Below, in pieces: positions 1-10,618 of a stretch of 64,000 nt of DNA (position 1 is the first letter of the stretch; each line of letters opens with the position of its first letter). The stretch comes from Williamsia limnetica (GTDB lineage: Bacteria; Actinomycetota; Actinomycetes; Mycobacteriales; Mycobacteriaceae). The stretch covers positions 62,001 to 126,000 of the forward strand of contig NZ_QJSP01000003.1 of the NCBI RefSeq assembly GCF_003217475.1, read 5' to 3'. Position numbers and translations under genes: made by a program. The notes below the pieces were generated by a model that saw only the letters and a program-made list of their open reading frames with translations, was not told the DNA's origin and made no database searches.

Positions 1-1
1 G

Positions 2-442
2 GTGCAGTATCCGCCGATCCCTTCGTTTGCACCTGAGCACTTCTCGATGCTCCGCGCGGAATCTGCGGGCAAGTACAAGCAGTTCCGCAAGGCCATCGAT
101 CAACTCGATTCCGAAGGCGTTGTGCAGGTGCTGCGCAACGACATCCGTGGCGATGCCTCCCCGGTCCTGGCCGCGGTGGGACCCATGCAGTTCGAGGTCG
201 TCACCGCCCGCATGAAGACCGAGTTCGGTGTCGACACCAGTTTCCAGCCTCTGCCCTACACACTGGCGCGTCGCACAGACGCAGCCAGCGCAGATGAACT
301 GGGCCGGCAACGCGGTGTCGAGGTGTTCACCCGCACCGATGGCGCGATGCTCGCCCTCGTCAGCGACAAGTGGCGCCTGCAGTACATCGAAAAGGAACAC
401 AGCGACCTCACCCTCGAACCGTTGGTGGCGACGGCGGATTGA
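2..442 (+). CDS. prfC: Peptide chain release factor 3, C-terminal part
   Basis: This is the last 146 codons of RF3, the translational GTPase that recycles RF1/RF2 from the ribosome after peptide release. The 5' part, with the G domain, lies outside the window. The fragment has the RF3 C-terminal signature, with a GPMQFEV block near residue 60, a FGVD block shortly after, and a terminal stretch that reads DKWRLQYIEKEH. The stop TGA overlaps the ATG of the next gene by one base, so the lipoprotein may be translationally coupled to it. Partial gene; identification is by family recognition. Confidence 0.9.
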   Translation: MQYPPIPSFAPEHFSMLRAESAGKYKQFRKAIDQLDSEGVVQVLRNDIRGDASPVLAAVGPMQFEVVTARMKTEFGVDTSFQPLPYTLARRTDAASADELGRQRGVEVFTRTDGAMLALVSDKWRLQYIEKEHSDLTLEPLVATAD

Positions 443-1080
443 TGCAGCGGCACGGTCTCCTTCGCGTGGCCACCGCCGTGGTCGTCGCTGCGCTCGCCCT
501 CGGTGCGTGCAGTGATCACTCGGACCCGCCCGATACGGCGAAGGTCTCGTCCTCGGACCCGGCACCGACGCCCGCTCCCAACGCCAAGGTGGCGACCAGC
601 GAATGCGGACGTGAACCCCCGAACGCCACCATCGATCACAGCCTGCAGGACTTCACCTTCGGTAAAGGGTCGGCGACAGTCCTCGTCAGCGGAGCGACCG
701 GGCAGGCCGACTGCTACAGCTATCAGCGCTGGGGCAACGCCGATCCCGCGGTCCCACTCGACAGCCTGCTGTTCCTGTTCAAAGGTCCTACAGCAGACGG
801 TGTCACGATCGACATGCTCGTCGGCGACCTCACCGTCGCGACGCGGGTCAATGCCCGGGTGGCGATAGCCCAAGGCGACACCACGTTCCAGGGCGACAGC
901 TGCTCGATGACGATCACCGCGCTCTCGAGCAGCGGCGTGGCGGGCAAGTTCACCTGCCCTACCGCCACTCGGGTCTTCGGCAATCCCTTTGCGCCACTGG
1001 ACGATGCCGAGCCTGAACCGAGCCAGTCAGCGCCGCTACCCACGGTGGCACTGTCAGGGTGGTTCACCACCAGCCGCTGA
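442..1080 (+). CDS. Putative lipoprotein of unknown function
   Basis: A 212-residue secreted lipoprotein. The ATG at 442 overlaps the prfC stop. The N-terminus has a short basic region, a hydrophobic stretch and a lipobox LGAC with the cysteine at about residue 23, so the mature protein should be lipid-anchored on the outer face of the membrane. A Ser/Pro/Ala/Asp-rich linker follows, then a beta-rich region with several cysteines that could form disulfides. I recognise no catalytic motif. An upstream in-frame start inside prfC (370) is unlikely because it would bury the signal peptide. Confidence 0.75.
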   Translation: MQRHGLLRVATAVVVAALALGACSDHSDPPDTAKVSSSDPAPTPAPNAKVATSECGREPPNATIDHSLQDFTFGKGSATVLVSGATGQADCYSYQRWGNADPAVPLDSLLFLFKGPTADGVTIDMLVGDLTVATRVNARVAIAQGDTTFQGDSCSMTITALSSSGVAGKFTCPTATRVFGNPFAPLDDAEPEPSQSAPLPTVALSGWFTTSR

Positions 1081-1086
1081 CCGCAC

Positions 1087-3153
1087 TCAGGCGGTCACCT
1101 CGAAGGCTCGCGACGTACCGGCGAAACCGGTGACCACTCCGGCAGGATTCTTCCAATCACCGAAGTATCTGATGCGGAAGGTCCCAGAGGTCCCCACCGG
1201 AATGGCCCAGATGACCTTGATGACCGACGCGTCGAGACTCCCCTCCGGCCGTGACCAGTGAAACTCCGTCGACCACGAATTGTCGTCGAACACCCGGATC
1301 CATCCATCAGCCGAGCGCCGCTCGACCGACACGTATGTGTCCGACCGGCGCAGATTGTTGTTCGGGTGTGCCCCGACGAACTCGGCAATCGCGCTCTCCC
1401 CTGCGCGATAGCCGGACTTCGGGGCGAGGAGAACGTCGCCGAACCGACGTCCCGCCGGCGGCGCATCGGGTGGAGGGGGTGGCACCAGATCCGGCTGGAT
1501 GCCCGACTTGTCGAGAGGCGCCGGACCGCGACCCAGATCGGTACCACGGGCGAGCGCGCTCGCGAGCTTGTCGAAGCTCTGCATGTACGCCGGCAGCGTC
1601 CACCGCCCGAACTGGGTTTCGCCGCCCTCGTACTGTTGCGACACATACTCTTCGGGGGTGGTGACGTACTGGCTGTAGCCGTTCGCGAAACCCTGCAGCA
1701 GTACGTTGTCCATGGGTATGCGGAGGGCGTTCGCAACCACCCGCCGGACCCGCAGCCCGGACACGATGGTGAACTCGGCGGGTGCTGCGGCGAGCACCAG
1801 GTCTCCGATGCGCATGATCTGCACCGGCATCACTTGCGGGATCCACGGCCACGGCGGCAGCAGCCCGAGCGGGAAGGCGATCAGCTTGGGGGCCTGCACA
1901 TCCCGTATCCACGGCGAGACCGGTGCATCGAGTCCTCCGAGAGCCGCGACCAGCGGGTTGACCTGACCTTCGTAGAAGAACGGCAACGGCTGCTCGAAGT
2001 TGTCCTCGGTGCTGGTGGCCACAGCACCGGCGCCCATCATCGCCGGGCTGGTCCTGGCCGCCTTGCCGTCGAGAGTGTACGAGCCGTCGATGGCCACGTC
2101 GGAGAAGTCCACGTAGTGGACCACCGAGTCGATGCCGCTGCGGGTCATCGCCGAACTGTCCGCCAGTGCCTCGCGTCCCGCCTGGTATTGCCGCTCGCCG
2201 ATGATCGCGCAGTTCGCCCTGTTGTCTTTCGTGGGACCTGACGGGCTGAACGGCACCAGGTTCAGATTCGGCGACATGTCTCCGGCGTTGGTCTGCGGAA
2301 ATGCCGCGATCAGCCCGGGTTGATCGGTTTCCCACCGATGGCTCGCGTAGCCCTTGTTGTCGACCGTGATCAACCGGTTGTGATCGGCGATAGAGGTGCC
2401 GTGGGTCGAGAACCACGTGATCACCCCGATGTCCTTTCCGCTCTGCGCCAGTCGCAGCACGGTCACCGCCGGATCCACCGCACCCGGGAACACCTTCTTG
2501 TCCTCGGCGGGGTTCAGATCGAAGGCCGCTCGTGATCTTTGAGCGCTGGCATTGTGTAACTCGCTGCGGCCCAAACTGATCGTTCCCGGGGCCAGCGAAT
2601 CGTGTGCCCGCGCGACGGCATCGACAATGCCGCCGACCTCGGCGTCGTACGAGTTCTTTTTGAATCCGAAAGCCGCCAGGGAGTACGCGTAATCCCAAGC
2701 CGTTCCCCCACACGAGTTGTGATTGTGGGTGGCATTCAAATTCACGTTCTTCGCGGTGTACAGCGAGCCATACCTCTTCTGGAGTGCGCGCAGCACACCG
2801 AGGTGGATCGACTCGAACAGGCATGCCGAATCGGCGGTGACGAACACGACCCGATTACCCGTGGCGTTGTCGACGATGATGAATGCTCGTGCCCAATAAC
2901 GCATATGCAGTCCCTGTGCGATCTGCTGAGGCTGCGAGTACCCCATCATCCCCTGTCCGGCAACGGCGCCGGTCATGTCCGCCCGGCCCGCACCCACCAG
3001 GTACACCGGCGATGCAGCGCCCGCGGTCCCGGTCGCCCCCAACCCGAGCGCGCCGGCCGTTCCCGCAACCACGGTGCCGGCCGCCGCCGCGCCGAGCAGT
3101 GTCCGACGCGAGATCTCGGGTCCGCGTGCCCCTCTGGATTCGGGATGGTCCAT
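1087..3153 (-). CDS. Neutral/alkaline ceramidase family protein, Tat-exported
   Basis: A 688-residue member of the neutral ceramidase family, which hydrolyses the N-acyl bond of ceramides. The N-terminus carries a twin-arginine signal (SRRTLLG at residues 15-21, then an Ala/Gly-rich hydrophobic segment). The metal-site block reads ATHNHNSCGG near residues 141-150 where the usual family text is THTHSGPGG. The nucleophile region (HNASAQRSRAAF, Ser about 207) and the later WFSTHGTS and NAGDMSPN blocks are conserved. I chose the start at 3153 because it has a strong GGGGGAG site 7 nt upstream. An ATG at 3207 overlaps the preceding stop (ATGA) but has no Shine-Dalgarno. It is the last gene of the five-gene run. 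A hydrolase of other N-acyl lipids is possible. Confidence 0.85.
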   Translation of the reverse strand: MDHPESRGARGPEISRRTLLGAAAAGTVVAGTAGALGLGATGTAGAASPVYLVGAGRADMTGAVAGQGMMGYSQPQQIAQGLHMRYWARAFIIVDNATGNRVVFVTADSACLFESIHLGVLRALQKRYGSLYTAKNVNLNATHNHNSCGGTAWDYAYSLAAFGFKKNSYDAEVGGIVDAVARAHDSLAPGTISLGRSELHNASAQRSRAAFDLNPAEDKKVFPGAVDPAVTVLRLAQSGKDIGVITWFSTHGTSIADHNRLITVDNKGYASHRWETDQPGLIAAFPQTNAGDMSPNLNLVPFSPSGPTKDNRANCAIIGERQYQAGREALADSSAMTRSGIDSVVHYVDFSDVAIDGSYTLDGKAARTSPAMMGAGAVATSTEDNFEQPLPFFYEGQVNPLVAALGGLDAPVSPWIRDVQAPKLIAFPLGLLPPWPWIPQVMPVQIMRIGDLVLAAAPAEFTIVSGLRVRRVVANALRIPMDNVLLQGFANGYSQYVTTPEEYVSQQYEGGETQFGRWTLPAYMQSFDKLASALARGTDLGRGPAPLDKSGIQPDLVPPPPPDAPPAGRRFGDVLLAPKSGYRAGESAIAEFVGAHPNNNLRRSDTYVSVERRSADGWIRVFDDNSWSTEFHWSRPEGSLDASVIKVIWAIPVGTSGTFRIRYFGDWKNPAGVVTGFAGTSRAFEVTA

Positions 3154-3203
3154 GGTCGCGCTCCCCCTGTTGTGATTGCTGCCTGTCCCGCGACGTGCCG
3201 GTG

Positions 3204-4520
3204 TCATGGTCCGAGTACCGATCGCAGGTACGGATTGTCGAACACGCGATCCGGATCGAAGTCAGCGCGTACGGCAAGGAACTCGTCGAACCGCGGGTAC
3301 ACCGTGCGCAGGTACTCCGTCCCTGCGGTGTGCATCTTCCCCCAATGCGGTCTGCCTCCATGGGACATCATGATCTCTTCGACGTCATCGAAGTAGCCGT
3401 CTGCTCGATCCCCGTGGTACCGGTGAACGGCGATGTAGCCGGTTACGCGGCCACTGGCCGTCGACAGCATCAGGTCGTCAGCGGCGGCGGCCCTCACCTC
3501 CAGCGGGAAGCTGATCTTGTATCGGCGACGAACGATCACCTCGCGAACCTGCTGCAGGGCCTCCGGTATCCGCTCGATCGGCAGCGCGTACTCCATCTCG
3601 CGAAATCGCACGGTTCGCGACGACACGAACACCCGAGTGGACGAATCGGTGTAACTGCGCGCCGACAACGCCCGGGATGCCAGTGAATTGAGCGTCGGGA
3701 CCACCTTCGGAGTCCGCGCCCCCACTGCGCACAACACCCCGAACAGACCGTTGCTCAGTAATTCATCGTCTATGTAGCGACGCACTGTGCCCGGTCCATG
3801 CGCCGGCACATCGGCGCCGACCCTCGCGTTCTTCTTCGTGAGGGCGATCGCGGTGTGCGGAAACCAATAGAATTCGTAGTGGTCGTGCGCAGCAACAGAA
3901 TCGAGAAACGAATCGATCACATCGTCGATGGGCTCAGGCCCCTCCTGCGCATGCAACCCGAAACTCGGCACACACTGCAGGGTGATCTCGGTGACCACTC
4001 CGAGGGCGCCGAGGCCGAGTGCGGCAGCAGAGAGCAACGCCGGCTCATCGCTACCGACCTTTCGCACCTCACCTGTACCGGTGACGATCTCGAGACCGAC
4101 GATCTGGGTGCTGATCCCGCCGAAACCACCACCTGTGCCATGCGTTCCTGTCGACGTCGCACCAGAGAGCGTCTGCGCATCGACGTCGCCCAGATTGGGC
4201 ATCGCCAGTCCGTGCGGCGCCAGCAGGTCCGGGACCTCATGCAGGGTGGTGCCTGCCCGGAAGGTCGCCTGTGCGGTACCGGCATCCACCGACACGAGTC
4301 CGCGCAGGGCGGACATGTCCAACTGGATTCCCGCCGCCACCGCGATCGCACTGAAGCTGTGGCCGGAACCCACCGGTTTGACCGTCAGCCCCTCGGCGCG
4401 GGCGTCGGCGATGGCCGTAGCGATGTCGCCGGCCGAGCGGGGCGTGCGCACCTGCGCCGGGACCACCGACTCGGTGCGGCCCCAATTGCGCCATGTCCCC
4501 GGAGCCGATCGCGCGCTCAC
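3204..4520 (-). CDS. D-arabinono-1,4-lactone oxidase-type FAD oxidoreductase
   Basis: A flavoprotein of the aldonolactone oxidase family (438 residues). The FAD-binding PCMH domain fills the N-terminal half, with PVGSGHSFS near residues 49-57; its histidine is the covalent flavin attachment site in some relatives. The C-terminal ALO domain has the family signature HWGKMH near the end. Known members oxidise sugar lactones such as D-arabinono-1,4-lactone or L-gulono-lactone. The GTG at 4520 overlaps the preceding TGA (GTGA), so I prefer it to the GTG at 4529, which lies very close to the GAGGGG site. The downstream ceramidase follows directly. Its substrate cannot be read from sequence. Confidence 0.85.
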   Translation of the reverse strand: MSARSAPGTWRNWGRTESVVPAQVRTPRSAGDIATAIADARAEGLTVKPVGSGHSFSAIAVAAGIQLDMSALRGLVSVDAGTAQATFRAGTTLHEVPDLLAPHGLAMPNLGDVDAQTLSGATSTGTHGTGGGFGGISTQIVGLEIVTGTGEVRKVGSDEPALLSAAALGLGALGVVTEITLQCVPSFGLHAQEGPEPIDDVIDSFLDSVAAHDHYEFYWFPHTAIALTKKNARVGADVPAHGPGTVRRYIDDELLSNGLFGVLCAVGARTPKVVPTLNSLASRALSARSYTDSSTRVFVSSRTVRFREMEYALPIERIPEALQQVREVIVRRRYKISFPLEVRAAAADDLMLSTASGRVTGYIAVHRYHGDRADGYFDDVEEIMMSHGGRPHWGKMHTAGTEYLRTVYPRFDEFLAVRADFDPDRVFDNPYLRSVLGP

Positions 4521-5776
4521 AGGAAACACTTCCCCTCGCCGCGGTACGTGGGCAGCTCGCCCACGACTGTGTCGCCGTCGACCACCAGCACTGCGTTCAC
4601 ATGCTCACTGAGCTCACCGGACTTCGTGTGCCGCAGCCAGATCCGGTCGCCTACGGTGAGTCGACGCGCCTGAGCTCCCTGCAACGGCGTCTGAACCTCT
4701 CCGGCCGCCTCACGGGTGACGTACCCCAATCCTGGTGGCCAGACGGGCAGCGGCAGTCGGTCGGCTCCGGGCGGGCCGGAAGCGATCCAGCCGCCACCCA
4801 GACAGGTCACCATGCCGCGCGTCGGGACCCGCGCGACCGACAGCGCAAACGACATCGCGGGTGCCGGTTTGAAGTGTGCGTAATTGTCGAACAGGTGACC
4901 ACCGAAGAATCCGCTGCCCGCGGCGATGTCCGTGATCGAGGGATCGAGCGCGGTTGCCTCGATCGAACCCGTGCCCCCGGCATTGACGAACTCGAGGTCG
5001 GCGATGTCTCGGATCGCGGCCACGACCGCCCCACGGCGCTCGATGAGCTCGGTCATCGACCGACGCTGCATGTCGCCGATGATGCTGTTGCGCAGACGCT
5101 TCCCCGGCACCTCGTTTCCGACCCCGGCGACCTGCGCCTCGTACGACATCACACCCACCAACGTCATCCGCTCACAGCCGAGGATGGTGCGCGCGAGTTC
5201 CACGGCCTGGGCCTCGGTGCGCACCGGCGATCGCCTCACCCCGATGTGGCCGAGCAATGGCGTCTTGTACGAGGCGTCGAGGTCGATGGCAATGCGCACG
5301 CCGCCGGCCGCGCCGGCAATCGCTCTCCCGATCAAGCCCAATTGCTCCACCGAATCGACGAGCAGGGTGACCCGCGCTGCCGCGACAGGATCGGCCACCA
5401 AGGCCGCGATCGCACGGGGATTCGGAGACGGGTATCCCACGAGCACATCGGTGATCTCCCCGGCCGTCGCCAGCCAGTGTGCCTCGGCAACGTCGTAGGC
5501 GAGCACGCCGGCAAATCCATCGACGGCCACGATCTGCTCGATGACCGAGCGCACCCGCAGCGACTTGGACGCGACCCGGATCGGCACTCCCCCAGCCCGA
5601 GCCCGCAGGTCCGCGAGGTTGTGCCGTAGCGCCGACAGCTCGAGTACGGCCACCGGACTGTCCACGGCGCCGTACTCACCGACGGCGTGTTCTATTGCGC
5701 CCCAGTAACTCTCCGGATCGGCATCCCACGGCCACTGCGGCCGCATGACCGCGCAGCCGAGATCGAGATCGGTCAC
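4517..5776 (-). CDS. Fold-type III PLP enzyme (amino acid deaminase/D-threonine aldolase-like)
   Basis: A 419-residue PLP protein with an alanine racemase-type TIM barrel followed by a D-serine dehydratase/D-threonine aldolase-like C-terminal domain. The Schiff-base lysine is in VASKSLR (Lys71). Relatives are annotated as amino acid deaminase/aldolase acting on D-serine, D-threonine or beta-hydroxy amino acids. A VNAGGTGS block probably helps bind the phosphate. The gene is coupled on both sides: its ATG overlaps the MFS stop (ATGA) and its stop overlaps the next GTG. Its place between a transporter and a lactone oxidase suggests catabolism of a hydroxylated amino compound, but that is inference. 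Confidence 0.82.
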   Translation of the reverse strand: MTDLDLGCAVMRPQWPWDADPESYWGAIEHAVGEYGAVDSPVAVLELSALRHNLADLRARAGGVPIRVASKSLRVRSVIEQIVAVDGFAGVLAYDVAEAHWLATAGEITDVLVGYPSPNPRAIAALVADPVAAARVTLLVDSVEQLGLIGRAIAGAAGGVRIAIDLDASYKTPLLGHIGVRRSPVRTEAQAVELARTILGCERMTLVGVMSYEAQVAGVGNEVPGKRLRNSIIGDMQRRSMTELIERRGAVVAAIRDIADLEFVNAGGTGSIEATALDPSITDIAAGSGFFGGHLFDNYAHFKPAPAMSFALSVARVPTRGMVTCLGGGWIASGPPGADRLPLPVWPPGLGYVTREAAGEVQTPLQGAQARRLTVGDRIWLRHTKSGELSEHVNAVLVVDGDTVVGELPTYRGEGKCFL

Positions 5777-7026
5777 CGCACACTCCTGACCTGCAACACC
5801 GAGAGACCGCCGAGTACGCCGAAAATCGCAGAGGCGACGAACAATCCGGTGAATCCCGCCGTCGCCTGCACGATCCAGGCACCGAGCAGTGGACCCAGTG
5901 CCTGCGGTACGGCCATTGCTATGTTCATGATCCCCAAATCTTTTCCGTAGTGGTCGGCGTCGGGCAGAACCTGGGTGGCCAGCGCCTGGTCGACGGCAAG
6001 GAAGCTCCCGAATCCCGCACCGAGCAGGGCCGCGGCGATCAACGTCGTCGACAGACTCGGTACCACCGCGATGATCACGGCTGCGACCCCCTGCAGCACA
6101 CCGGAGATGAGCACGAATGGTTTGCGCCTGCCGATCCGGTCGCTGAGTACACCCGACATCACCGACGCCCCGATGACGAACACCATGTAGACAGCAGTCA
6201 GCGCGAGCAGTGACACTTCGGGGTCGGAGACCTCGAGTCCGAACTGCAGGTAGAAGAACAGTAGTGACGTGCCCAGTGCGTTACCGATGTTGACGAGGAT
6301 TCGGCCGAGCAGCGTCCAGCCGAAGTCGGGGTGCTCGCGTGGTGAGATCCACAACTCGGACAGCAACTGCCTGCCGGTGAGCCGTGCGCGATCATGTTGC
6401 GGCACAGCCGCATCGTCGACGAAGTACACAAACGGTGCGACGAGGAGGATCAGCAGGACCGCGAGCACCGCATACCCGGCGAAGAACCCGAGCGCGAGAA
6501 CGGACAGTACCGCGATACCGATGATGGTTCCGATTGCCTGCGGCGCGGACACCCAACTCGAGACGACCCCACGCTGATCGACAGGGACCTGGTCGCTGAT
6601 CATCGCGGTCAGCGCTGACGAGGCGGCACTGAAACCGGTGAGCGCCAGACACCAGCAGAACGCCAGCCCCCAGTAGGTGTCTTGCAGACCGAGCAGGATG
6701 AGCCCGACCGCGAAAGCCAGCACGCCTCCGAGAATCCATGGCCGACGCCGGCCGAACCGGCTGGTGGTGCGGTCGCTCAGTGCACCTGCCATCGGGAAGG
6801 TGATCAGTGCGCACAGCGCCGACATCCCCGAGATCGTGCCGAATGTGGTGACGCTTTCTTGCCAATTGTCCTGCCGGAGTTCGGACCCGAGCCCGAGCCA
6901 GTCGTTGATCTGCTCGGGCAGCGACAGTTGAAAGGGAGCCAGTTGCGCCATCCAGATCCCGACCCACGCGAGCGCGAACAGACTGATCCAGCGGTTCGAG
7001 ACCCTGGCCGGGGTGAGCACCGTCAT
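5773..7026 (-). CDS. MFS transporter
   Basis: A 417-residue 12-helix major facilitator protein of the inner membrane. The loop 2-3 motif is present as GALSDRTTSRFGRRRPW, and a second copy reads GVLSDRIGRRKP after helix 8, as expected from the internal duplication. The start ATG at 7026 overlaps the TetR stop (ATGA); a longer reading frame to 7176 lies inside tetR and is rejected. Co-transcription with a TetR gene suggests it is regulator-controlled. It could import a substrate for the downstream enzymes or export a toxic one. Confidence 0.87.
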   Translation of the reverse strand: MTVLTPARVSNRWISLFALAWVGIWMAQLAPFQLSLPEQINDWLGLGSELRQDNWQESVTTFGTISGMSALCALITFPMAGALSDRTTSRFGRRRPWILGGVLAFAVGLILLGLQDTYWGLAFCWCLALTGFSAASSALTAMISDQVPVDQRGVVSSWVSAPQAIGTIIGIAVLSVLALGFFAGYAVLAVLLILLVAPFVYFVDDAAVPQHDRARLTGRQLLSELWISPREHPDFGWTLLGRILVNIGNALGTSLLFFYLQFGLEVSDPEVSLLALTAVYMVFVIGASVMSGVLSDRIGRRKPFVLISGVLQGVAAVIIAVVPSLSTTLIAAALLGAGFGSFLAVDQALATQVLPDADHYGKDLGIMNIAMAVPQALGPLLGAWIVQATAGFTGLFVASAIFGVLGGLSVLQVRSVR

Positions 7027-7673
7027 CGGGCCGCCACATGGCCGCGCAGCATGGCGACCGTCGAGTCGATGATCCGCTCGGCGATCTCCCGGTCGCCGGT
7101 GTTCAGATATGCCAGCGTCAAGCCGTCTGTCGCGGCCACCACCAGCGGCGCCAGGTCCTTCGGATCTGTTGCCCACGACAGGTCCATCGCCGCCGCGGCC
7201 GCTTCTAGCGAGGCCTGGGCGATCTCGTAGTAGCGCTCGTACAGGCGCCGCGCGAAATGCTCGAGTCCCTCGGTGCGACGTGCGTATTGGGCAAGGGTGA
7301 TCATCGCCGCCTCCCGACCGGGGTCCGCGATGACGCTGTCGAGGTATGACATGAGGCCCGCCTTGAGCAGCACGCCGATGTCATCCGGCAGTGTCCACGA
7401 TCCGTCCGACGACGTCGAGGATCCGCCGGGCTCGGCTACCGGTGGTGTCAGCGGTGCGGTGATCGTCGCGAACTCGTCGGAGGTCCCACGGGCGACCAAC
7501 TCCGCCAGCAGTTCATCGCGGGATGCGAAGGCATAGTGGAAGCTGGCCAGGGACATCTCTGCCTCAGCGCTGATCCGGCGAGTTGTCGCAGCTTCGACAC
7601 CGTGGTCGGCGATCACCCGGAAGGCCGCTTGGACCAGCAGGTCCCGGCGCCGCTCCACAGAGATCCTCGCCAT
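7023..7673 (-). CDS. TetR family transcriptional regulator
   Basis: A 216-residue regulator and the first gene of the five-gene operon. The N-terminal HTH spans about residues 15-60, with the recognition helix in EMSLASFHYAFASRDEL, followed by a helical ligand domain. The ATG at 7673 has a GGAGG site 9 nt upstream, so I prefer it to 7718. A perfect 6-4-6 inverted repeat at 7702-7717, just upstream, is a likely autoregulatory operator. The effector may be a substrate of the ceramidase, lactone oxidase or PLP enzyme encoded downstream. Confidence 0.87.
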   Translation of the reverse strand: MARISVERRRDLLVQAAFRVIADHGVEAATTRRISAEAEMSLASFHYAFASRDELLAELVARGTSDEFATITAPLTPPVAEPGGSSTSSDGSWTLPDDIGVLLKAGLMSYLDSVIADPGREAAMITLAQYARRTEGLEHFARRLYERYYEIAQASLEAAAAAMDLSWATDPKDLAPLVVAATDGLTLAYLNTGDREIAERIIDSTVAMLRGHVAAR

Positions 7674-7701
7674 GACTGCGCACCTCCGCCCACACCAGAA
7701 C

Positions 7702-7717
7702 TGGGTCAAACGACCCA
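7702..7717. promoter_or_regulatory. Candidate TetR operator
   Basis: A perfect inverted repeat TGGGTC-AAAC-GACCCA lies about 30-45 bp upstream of the tetR start and overlaps a possible TTGACC -35 on the minus strand. Size and position fit a TetR autoregulatory site for the 7673-to-1087 operon. Confidence 0.55.
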
Positions 7718-7793
7718 CTTGATCACCGAGGGTAGGGCACGGTCACTCCCGGCGCTGCCTGAATCGCGGTACTGCGTCGCGACAACGAACCGA

Positions 7794-8795
7794 TCAGCCG
7801 ATGATCCGGTTCACCACATCAGGGTCGACATCGAGCAGGTCGGCCGGACTGAACGACGGATTGCGATCTTTGTCGACCAGCACAGCACGCACGCCTTCGG
7901 CGAAGTCGGGGGTCCTGGTGATCTGCTCGGCGGCGTGCAACTCCCTCTCGAGGCACTCGTCCAGAGTGGATCGGGCCCCTAGTTCGATCATCGCGGCGGT
8001 GACCACGAGACTGGTCGGTGAGGCCTGCTCGAGCAACGTCACCATCTCGGCCGCCCAGTCGTCGCCCACCGCTCCCCGCAGCCCACCGAGGATCGCGTTC
8101 ACCGGATCGTCGCTGAAGTACTCGGCGATCTTGGCCAGCGGGAGGTCGGTGCGGGACGCGTCTTCGGCGCGCCCATTCAGCGCCTGGGCCAGCGGGATCC
8201 CGGAGCGGATTGCGTCGGCCAGCTCTCCGATCTTGGCACTGGGCACATAGTGGGTGGCCAAGCCCACCGCGACGGCGTCGGCGCCGCGCACGCGGGCGCC
8301 GGTGAGACCCAGCCAGAGTCCGACTCCGGCAGGCAGTCGCGGAAGGAAGTAGGTCGAGCCGATGTCGGGCATGAAACCGATGGCCGTCTCCGGCATCGCG
8401 ATCATGGCCTTCTCGCTCACCACCCGCACCTCCCCGTGCACGCTGATCCCGAGGCCACCACCCATCGCCGCGCCGTCGATCAGCGACACATATGGCTTGG
8501 GATACTCCGCAACCAGTTGATCGAGTTCGTACTCCGCGCTGAAATAGCGGGTCACGGCCGCGGTGTCACCGGCGATCGCGGCATCCCGGATCGCTCGGAT
8601 GTCACCGCCTGCGCAGAACGCGCGATCGCTGGCCGAGGTCACCAGTACCAGTTCCACCGACGGGTCATCCGCCCACTCGGTGAGGATGGGGAACATGTCG
8701 TCGACCATCGTCTGATCGAGCGCATTGAGCGCCTTCGGCCGGTCGAGGATGATCTCGCCGACACCGTTTCCCACCGACGTGCGGATGAATGACAC
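7794..8795 (-). CDS. Enoyl-CoA hydratase/isomerase family, probable 3-hydroxyisobutyryl-CoA hydrolase
   Basis: A 333-residue crotonase-fold protein. The oxyanion-hole block is AAMGGGLGIS, and the block PETAIGFMPDIG followed by STYFLPRL is typical of the 3-hydroxyisobutyryl-CoA hydrolase branch, which acts in valine breakdown. The GTG at 8795 has AAGGAG 7 nt upstream; the longer frame to 8840 overlaps the ABC-F gene and is less likely. It lies 14 bp after the ABC-F stop and is the last gene of the operon that begins with the PhzF-like gene. The exact CoA thioester is inferred from family resemblance. Confidence 0.83.
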   Translation of the reverse strand: MSFIRTSVGNGVGEIILDRPKALNALDQTMVDDMFPILTEWADDPSVELVLVTSASDRAFCAGGDIRAIRDAAIAGDTAAVTRYFSAEYELDQLVAEYPKPYVSLIDGAAMGGGLGISVHGEVRVVSEKAMIAMPETAIGFMPDIGSTYFLPRLPAGVGLWLGLTGARVRGADAVAVGLATHYVPSAKIGELADAIRSGIPLAQALNGRAEDASRTDLPLAKIAEYFSDDPVNAILGGLRGAVGDDWAAEMVTLLEQASPTSLVVTAAMIELGARSTLDECLERELHAAEQITRTPDFAEGVRAVLVDKDRNPSFSPADLLDVDPDVVNRIIG

Positions 8796-8809
8796 GGACC
8801 TTCTCCTTC

Positions 8810-10614
<1,805 letters not shown>

Positions 10615-10618
<4 letters not shown>

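Noticed and set aside
3153-3207. Ceramidase start at 3207
   Set aside because: It makes an ATGA overlap, but lacks a ribosome site and would put 18 charged residues before the Tat signal; 3153 has a strong site.
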